10,067 nucleotides of DNA from Actinomycetota bacterium (GTDB taxonomy: Bacteria; Actinomycetota; Acidimicrobiia; Acidimicrobiales; Iamiaceae): positions 1 to 10,067 of the forward strand of contig JADGOP010000049.1 of assembly GCA_017882935.1 (NCBI GenBank). The letters are read 5' to 3'. A program made the position numbers and the translations under genes. The notes under the pieces are model-generated. The model was given only the letters and a program-made list of their open reading frames with translations. It made no database searches and was not told where the DNA came from. Of the stretch, positions 5,668-10,067 are shown one piece after another (the first letter of the stretch is position 1; every line of letters starts with the position of its first letter).

Positions 5668-6441
5668 ATGGCCCTGATCCGCGTCGACACGTCCGCAGCT
5701 GTCGCCACCCTCACCCTCGACGACCCGGCGCGGCGCAACGCGCTCACCGAGCCGATGGTCGACGAGATCGTGGCGGCGTTCGACGCCTTCGAGGCCTCAC
5801 CCGACGTCCGGGCCGTGGTGGTCACCGGCGCCGCGCCGGCGTTCTGCGCGGGTGCCGACCTGTCGCACCTCGGCGGGGCGGGCGGTGCCGGCGACGGGGG
5901 GGCCCGCGCCGGGCTGCGCCGCATCTACGAGGGCTTCCTCCGGGTCAGCCGCTGCCGCCTGCCCACCATCGCGGCGGTCAACGGGGCGGCCGTGGGCGCC
6001 GGCATGAACCTGGCGCTGGCGTGCGACGTCCGCCTCGCCGGCACCTCGGCCCGCTTCGACACCCGCTTCCTGCAGCTCGGCATCCACCCGGGTGGCGGCC
6101 ACACCTGGATGCTCGAGCGCGCGGTCGGACCCCAGGCCGCCGCGGCCACCGTGCTCTTCGGCGAGGTCCTCACGGCCGCCGACGCCGAGCGGGTCGGCCT
6201 CGTCTGGCGCACCGTGCCCGACGACGAGCTGGCCGGCGTGGCCCGCTCCCTGGCCGAGCGGGCCGGCGCAGCGCCCCGCGAGCTGCTCGTGCGGGCGAAG
6301 GCCACACTGCAGCGCATGCCCGGCGTCGCCACGCACGCCGAAGCCGTCGACGTGGAGCTCGACCCGCAGGTCTGGTCGATCGGTCAGCCCGAGTTCCAGG
6401 CCCGGCTCGCCGCGCTGCAGGAGCGCATCACCAGCCGCTGA
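5668..6441 (+). CDS. Enoyl-CoA hydratase/isomerase (crotonase) superfamily protein lacking both hydratase glutamates
   Basis: The 257-residue length is normal for the family. The oxyanion-hole regions are intact: FCAGADLSHL (residues 59-68) and AAVNGAAVGAG (102-112), followed by LALACDVRLAG. The two glutamates of classical enoyl-CoA hydratase (Glu144 and Glu164 in the rat enzyme) align with Asn114 and Phe134, so hydratase chemistry is unlikely. CoA-thioester binding with another reaction (isomerase, thioesterase, decarboxylase or other) is more plausible. Downstream the signature LGIHPGGGHTWMLERAVG (137-154) is well formed. A Gly/Ala-rich stretch (residues 69-82) follows the first oxyanion region, where this family is variable. 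The start at 5668 puts the first beta strand (ALIRVDTSAAVATLTL) in its usual place; an upstream in-frame start at 5518 would overlap the small gene. It converges on the acetyltransferase gene with only 27 bp between the stops. Confidence 0.88.
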   Translation: MALIRVDTSAAVATLTLDDPARRNALTEPMVDEIVAAFDAFEASPDVRAVVVTGAAPAFCAGADLSHLGGAGGAGDGGARAGLRRIYEGFLRVSRCRLPTIAAVNGAAVGAGMNLALACDVRLAGTSARFDTRFLQLGIHPGGGHTWMLERAVGPQAAAATVLFGEVLTAADAERVGLVWRTVPDDELAGVARSLAERAGAAPRELLVRAKATLQRMPGVATHAEAVDVELDPQVWSIGQPEFQARLAALQERITSR

Positions 6442-6468
6442 ACCCGCGATGGCCACTGCCGCCGTCGG

Positions 6469-7104
6469 CTACAGCCACTCCTTCTCGAGCTCGTCGCGGC
6501 GCTGGTCCCACTCCTCGACCGTGAGCGCGTAGCGCACGTGGTCCTCCCACACGCCGTTGATCTCGAGGTAGCGCACTGCGATGCCCTCGTCGCGCAGGCC
6601 CAGCTTCTCGACCACCCGGCGGCTGGCGCTGTTGCGAGGGATGATCGAGATCTGCAGCCGATGGAGGTACAGCTCCTCGAAGGCGTGGCGTGCGAGCACC
6701 ACGACCGCCTCGGGCACGTAGCCGTTGCCCGCGGCCTGCTGGTCGATCCAGTAGCCCACGTAGCCGCTCTGGAAGGCACCGCGCTGCACCGACGAGAGGT
6801 TGATCTCGCCCACGAAGGTGCCCTCGGCGAAGATGCCGAACCCGTAGCCGGCGCCCAGCTGGCGCTCGCGGTGGCGGGCGCTGCACCGCACCGCGAAGGC
6901 GTCGCGGTCGGTGGTGGGGTCGGGCGCGTTGGGCGAGCGTTGCGGCTCCCACTTGAGCAGCCAGTCGGCGCTGGTGGTGCGCACCTCGCGCCAGGCCTCG
7001 AAGTCGGAGAGGGCGAGGGGGCGGAGCATGATGCGGCGCCCGAACAGCGTGGTCGAGGTGTCGAACATCTCGGTGGACCCGGACCGGGAGCTGCGGCGCA
7101 TCAT
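6469..7104 (-). CDS. GNAT-family N-acetyltransferase, RimJ/RimL type
   Basis: From the ATG at 7104 the protein has 211 residues. It has the RimJ/RimL layout: the N-terminal strand FGRRIMLRPLALSDFEAW (residues 21-38), GTFVGEINL (95-103), the acetyl-CoA pyrophosphate loop QAAGNGY (123-129, the QxxGxG motif) and the C-terminal NSASRRVVEKLGL (158-170). This family acetylates protein N-termini, notably ribosomal proteins, but many members act on other amines, so the substrate is open. The ATG at 7104 overlaps the aminotransferase stop as ATGA, which supports translational coupling. A second ATG follows at once at 7101, and another at 7068 (MFDTS) would remove 12 poorly conserved residues and is a fair alternative. 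It is the last gene of the minus-strand cluster. Confidence 0.87.
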   Translation of the reverse strand: MMRRSSRSGSTEMFDTSTTLFGRRIMLRPLALSDFEAWREVRTTSADWLLKWEPQRSPNAPDPTTDRDAFAVRCSARHRERQLGAGYGFGIFAEGTFVGEINLSSVQRGAFQSGYVGYWIDQQAAGNGYVPEAVVVLARHAFEELYLHRLQISIIPRNSASRRVVEKLGLRDEGIAVRYLEINGVWEDHVRYALTVEEWDQRRDELEKEWL

Positions 7105-8183
7105 CGGCCGAGCAGCTCGCCCACAGCGGCCAGCAGGAGGGTGACGTTGCGGCGTCGAGCACCGTGGCCCATGCACCCGATGCGCCACGACGTCCCCGCC
7201 CAGGCACCGAGCCCGCCACCGACCTCGATGCCGAAGTCGTCGAGCAGCGCGCCGCGCACGACGGCCTCGTCGACCCCCTCGGGGAGGCCCACGCTGGTGA
7301 GCTGCGGCAGCCGGTGACCGTCGGCGGCGAGCAGCCGGAACCCGAGCTTCTCGAAGCCGGCCTGCAACGCCTCGCCACACGCTGCGTGGCGCGCCCAGGC
7401 CTGCTCGAGGCCCTCGTCGAGCACGTGGCCGAGCCCGGCGTGGAGCGCCGCGACCATGGCCGTGGGTGCGGTGTGGTGGTAGCGGCGCCCGGCGTCGGCG
7501 GAGACGTAGTCGGAGATCAGTCGCAGGTCGAGGTACCAGCTCTGGCTCCGCTCTACGAAGCGCTCCCGCGCCCGCTCGCTCACCGTGAGCGGCGCCAGGC
7601 CGGGTGGCACCCCGAGGCACTTCTGCGTGGCGCTGTAGGCGATGTCGATGCCCCACGCGTCGACCTCGACGGGGATGCCGCCGAGCGACGTGACGGTGTC
7701 GACCAGCAGCAGCGCGTCGCCCTTGCCCCGGCCCAGCTCCTCGATGTCGGTGCGCACGCCGGTCGACGTCTCGGCGTGCACCACGGCGATGACCTTCGGC
7801 GACGGGTGCGCCGCCAGCACCGCGCCCGGGTCGAGTGGGCGGCCCCACGGCGCGTCGACGCGCACGACCTCGGCGCCACAGCGCGCGGCGACGTCGCACA
7901 TCCGTTCGCCGAACACGCCGTTGACGCCCACGACCACGGTGTCGCCTGGGGCGACGACGTTCACGAAGGCGGCCTCCATGCCCGCCGACCCGGTGCCGCT
8001 GATCGGCAGCGTGAGCTCGTTGGAGGTGCGGAACACCCGGCGCAGCCGCTCGCAGGTGTCGTCGAGGAGCGCCAGGAACTCGGGATCGAGGTGCCCGAGC
8101 AGGGGTCGGGCGAACGCCTGGGCGACCTCGGGGTAGGGGTTGGAGGGCCCAGGCCCGAGGAGGATCCGGTCGCTGAGCGGCAT
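7101..8183 (-). CDS. Alanine/serine-glyoxylate aminotransferase family protein (class V PLP enzyme)
   Basis: From the ATG at 8183 the protein has 360 residues and carries every signature of the AGXT group. These are LLGPGPSN (residues 8-15), SGTGSAGMEAA (62-72, PLP phosphate binding), HAETSTG (136-142), VDTVTSLGG (161-169, Asp162 on the PLP nitrogen), SATQKCLGVPPG (184-195, Lys188 as Schiff-base lysine), YHHTAPT (235-241) and WRIGCMGH (333-340, Arg334 likely binding the substrate carboxylate). It should move an amino group to glyoxylate, giving glycine, from alanine or serine. Sequence alone does not fix the donor. Two starts compete: ATG 8207, which overlaps the preceding stop as TGATG and gives 368 residues, and ATG 8183, preceded by TAACAT at 8 nt. 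I chose 8183 because LLGPGPSN then lies close to the N-terminus, as in bacterial members. Confidence 0.9.
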   Translation of the reverse strand: MPLSDRILLGPGPSNPYPEVAQAFARPLLGHLDPEFLALLDDTCERLRRVFRTSNELTLPISGTGSAGMEAAFVNVVAPGDTVVVGVNGVFGERMCDVAARCGAEVVRVDAPWGRPLDPGAVLAAHPSPKVIAVVHAETSTGVRTDIEELGRGKGDALLLVDTVTSLGGIPVEVDAWGIDIAYSATQKCLGVPPGLAPLTVSERARERFVERSQSWYLDLRLISDYVSADAGRRYHHTAPTAMVAALHAGLGHVLDEGLEQAWARHAACGEALQAGFEKLGFRLLAADGHRLPQLTSVGLPEGVDEAVVRGALLDDFGIEVGGGLGAWAGTSWRIGCMGHGARRRNVTLLLAAVGELLGR

Positions 8184-8191
8184 CGCCGGCG

Positions 8192-8197
8192 ATGTTA
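8192..8197 (-). promoter_or_regulatory. Possible -10 box, leaderless start of the aminotransferase gene
   Basis: On the minus strand it reads TAACAT, ending 8 nt before the ATG at 8183. It would allow transcription separate from the upstream HAD gene and supports the shorter aminotransferase start. Confidence 0.45.
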
Positions 8198-8206
8198 GAG
8201 GACGCA

Positions 8207-9034
8207 TCAGCTCCCGGCTTCGAGCGCTGCGGCGAGCAGCAGCTCGATGGCGATGGCCACACCGTCGTCGGCGTGGTGGCCCGCGCGCTCGGAGAACTCG
8301 GCCAGCACCGCCGGGTGGGCGTTGTCCATGGCCACGCCGCGGCCGGCCCAGCGGAGCATCGCGAGGTCGTTCTGGTTGTCGCCGAAGGCGATCACCTCGT
8401 CGGCCCCGATTCCGAAGCGGGCGCAGACGCGGGCGAGCGCGGCCGCCTTGTCGACGCCTTCGGCGGTGATCTCGACCGACCTCGCGCCGGAGTGCGTGAC
8501 CGTGAGCCCGGGCGGCAGCGCTGCGGCGACCGCGGCGAGGAGCGCGTCGTGCGTGATGGCGGAGTGCGCCACGAACACCTTCAGCAGTGCCACCCCCTCG
8601 GCCCCCTTGGGACCGGCCTCACCGGCGACGGCCCGGATGGTGGCGCCCACCTCGGGCTCGGCGTCGAGGAACCCAGGGGCCCAACCGAAGCCCTCGACCG
8701 ACTCCCAGCCGAAGCTCGCACCGGGGACCCGTTCCCCGATGGCCGCGAACATGCCGGCGGCCGCCTCGGGGGTGACGGGGTGCTGCTCCTCCACGCGGTC
8801 GCCCACGACGTCGTAGACCGTGGCACCGTTGGAGCAGATCGCCACGTCGATGTGACCGCTGGGGCCGATCAGCGGCACTGCGGTGTGGTGGCTGCGCCCG
8901 GTGGCGGCCACCACGTGCACCCCGGCGAGCCGGGCCGCGGCGAGGGCTGCCAGGGTGCGCTCGGAGATGCGGTCGTCGGGGCCGAGGAGGGTGCCGTCGA
9001 GGTCGGTGGCGATGAGGCGCACGAGGGGGATCAC
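8207..9034 (-). CDS. HAD-superfamily phosphatase, Cof type (subclass IIB)
   Basis: This 275-residue protein starts at a GTG. All four HAD motifs are present: I, ATDLDGTLLG (residues 9-18, nucleophile Asp11 and acid/base Asp13); II, ATGR and the CSNGA segment (44-47 and 67-71); III, Lys196 in GVDKAAAL; IV, GDNQNDLAML (218-227, Asp219 and Asp223 for Mg2+). The large cap inserted between motifs II and III (about residues 80-190) is the type IIB cap of the Cof/YidA group, which dephosphorylates sugar phosphates, phosphoglycolate, flavin precursors or similar small molecules. The substrate cannot be read from the sequence. It lies 12 bp after the Ppx/GppA gene and directly before the glyoxylate aminotransferase gene on the same strand. 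A phosphoglycolate-to-glycine link with that neighbour is conceivable but unproven. Confidence 0.88.
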   Translation of the reverse strand: MIPLVRLIATDLDGTLLGPDDRISERTLAALAAARLAGVHVVAATGRSHHTAVPLIGPSGHIDVAICSNGATVYDVVGDRVEEQHPVTPEAAAGMFAAIGERVPGASFGWESVEGFGWAPGFLDAEPEVGATIRAVAGEAGPKGAEGVALLKVFVAHSAITHDALLAAVAAALPPGLTVTHSGARSVEITAEGVDKAAALARVCARFGIGADEVIAFGDNQNDLAMLRWAGRGVAMDNAHPAVLAEFSERAGHHADDGVAIAIELLLAAALEAGS

Positions 9035-9043
9035 GATGTCGCG

Positions 9044-9049
9044 AACCTA
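9044..9049 (-). promoter_or_regulatory. Possible -10 box before the HAD gene
   Basis: On the minus strand it reads TAGGTT, ending 9 nt before the GTG at 9034. Its first three bases are the TAG stop of the Ppx/GppA gene. It could give an internal, near-leaderless promoter, but the spacing is the longest of the set. Confidence 0.35.
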
Positions 9050-10042
9050 CCCGTCCGCCCCTCCGGCGCCGTCAGGCGTTCCGGCCAGGAGGCTCATCGC
9101 GAGGCCGTCGAGGATGTCGGCCTCCGACACCACCAGCGAGGCGACGCCCGCGGCCCGCACGAGGGCCCGCAGCACGAGGCAGCCGCCCACGATCACCTCG
9201 GCCCGCCCGGGCTCGACGCCGGGGACCTGGGCGCGGGCGGCGACCGGCAGGGCCGCGAGCTGGTCGGTGATGGCCTCGATCGAGGCGGTGGTCAGCACGG
9301 CGTGGTGGATGCGGTCACGGTCGTACGTCGCGAGGCCCTGCTCGACCGCGGCGACGGTGCTGACCGTGCCCGCCAGCCCCAGCAGCGAGGCGCCGCGCGC
9401 GCCCGGGAGGTCATCGAGCGCCGCCGCGATGCGGGTGCCGAGGTACACGGAGGCCTCGTCGAGCTCGTCGGTGGTCGGGGGGTCGTGGTGGAGGTGGCGC
9501 TCGGTCACGCGGACGCAGCCCACGTCGAGCGAGGTCACGCCCCCGACGTCGGGTCGGCCGCCGGGCGTGAACGATCCGACCACCAGTTCGGTCGACCCGC
9601 CGCCGATGTCGGCCACGAGGTAGGCGCCACCGGTGGTGGGGAGGTCGGCGGTGGCACCGAGGAACGAGAGCCGGCCCTCCTCCTCGCCGGCGAGGAGCTC
9701 GGGACGCGACCCGAGCGCAGCCGTGGCCGGGCCGAAGAAGTCGTCGCGGTTGGCCGCGTCGCGCGCGGCGGATGTGGCCGTGGCCCGCACCTCGGTGGCG
9801 CCGTGCCCCGCCAGCACCGTGCGGTACTCGGCCAGCACGTCGGTGGTGCGCCCGATCGCCTCGGGCGCGAGGCGGCCGGTGGCGTCGACGCCCTGGCCCA
9901 GCCGGGTGATCCGCATGAGGCGCTCGATCGTGACCAGCTCACCGTCGTCGCCGCGGCGCGCCACCAGGAGGCGGGTGGAGTTGGTGCCGCAGTCGACCGC
10001 GCCGACGACGCGGGGTGTGCTGGGCGAAGAGGTCCCCGTCAT
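9047..10042 (-). CDS. Ppx/GppA-family exopolyphosphatase or pppGpp phosphatase
   Basis: This 331-residue protein belongs to the ASKHA phosphatase fold. The first phosphate loop is AVDCGTNSTRLLV (residues 15-27), the catalytic-glutamate region is LLAGEEEGRLSF (116-127, Glu120 or Glu121), the second phosphate loop is VADIGGGSTELV (143-154) and the adenosine-type motif is GLAGTVST (222-229). SEADILDG (306-313) near the C-terminus is typical of the family. The protein ends after the two ASKHA domains, as in the short actinobacterial Ppx1/Ppx2 proteins, and lacks the long C-terminal HD-like region of Escherichia coli Ppx. It releases phosphate from polyphosphate and possibly from pppGpp; which one it prefers cannot be told here. 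AGGAG lies 11 nt upstream of the ATG, and the gene may begin or continue an operon from beyond the right edge. Confidence 0.9.
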   Translation of the reverse strand: MTGTSSPSTPRVVGAVDCGTNSTRLLVARRGDDGELVTIERLMRITRLGQGVDATGRLAPEAIGRTTDVLAEYRTVLAGHGATEVRATATSAARDAANRDDFFGPATAALGSRPELLAGEEEGRLSFLGATADLPTTGGAYLVADIGGGSTELVVGSFTPGGRPDVGGVTSLDVGCVRVTERHLHHDPPTTDELDEASVYLGTRIAAALDDLPGARGASLLGLAGTVSTVAAVEQGLATYDRDRIHHAVLTTASIEAITDQLAALPVAARAQVPGVEPGRAEVIVGGCLVLRALVRAAGVASLVVSEADILDGLAMSLLAGTPDGAGGADG

Positions 10043-10067
10043 GGCGGCGTTGGCTCCTGGTGGTCCG

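Noticed and set aside
7105..8262. Extension of the acetyltransferase frame upstream of 7104
   Set aside because: It lies opposite-frame within the aminotransferase gene, is Arg/Ala-rich without motifs, and the GNAT domain starts near 7068-7104.
1..10067. Defence island, toxin-antitoxin pair, prophage or insertion sequence
   Set aside because: Apart from one nuclease, all recognisable genes are metabolic or housekeeping. No transposase, integrase, attachment repeat, tRNA or sharp composition change was seen.

Overview
The window is uniformly GC-rich (my impression is about 70% or more) and gene-dense. It holds ten complete protein-coding genes, one probable gene fragment at the left edge, and no RNA gene, insertion sequence, CRISPR array or phage gene that I can see. 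GC-ending codons, start codons preceded directly by TANNNT-like hexamers instead of ribosome binding sites, and a PlsC-type acyltransferase paired with a GalE2-type SDR all point to an actinomycete. An acidimicrobial lineage (Ilumatobacter/Iamia-like) is my best guess, but this is inference and not a placement.

Layout: (1) Positions 1-1337, minus strand: a 420-residue protein with about five membrane segments and an extracytoplasmic His/Cys-rich domain, followed by the possible start of a secreted-protein gene running off the edge. (2) Positions 1338-1525: a divergent intergenic region with a perfect 16-bp palindrome and a perfect 10+10-bp inverted repeat, the strongest regulatory structure in the window. 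(3) Positions 1526-5371, plus strand: a Cas4/AddB-like PD-(D/E)XK nuclease with a complete four-cysteine Fe-S pattern, a PF10118-type metal-dependent hydrolase, a PlsC-family acyltransferase and an extended SDR. The last two are 5 bp apart and look like a lipid or envelope gene pair. (4) Positions 5406-6441, plus strand: a 75-residue orphan and a crotonase-superfamily protein that lacks both hydratase glutamates. (5) Positions 10042-6469, minus strand, converging on group 4: a Ppx/GppA phosphatase, a Cof-type HAD phosphatase, an alanine/serine-glyoxylate aminotransferase and a RimJ/RimL-type acetyltransferase, tightly spaced or overlapping and probably co-transcribed.

Most of this is core actinobacterial metabolism and housekeeping. 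The points most worth a second look are the two symmetric sites upstream of the unnamed membrane protein, that protein's domain fusion, the stand-alone Fe-S nuclease without any CRISPR context, the SDR and crotonase with altered catalytic residues, and the recurring start-proximal hexamers suggesting leaderless transcripts. I found no convincing multi-gene defence system or other clearly new system.
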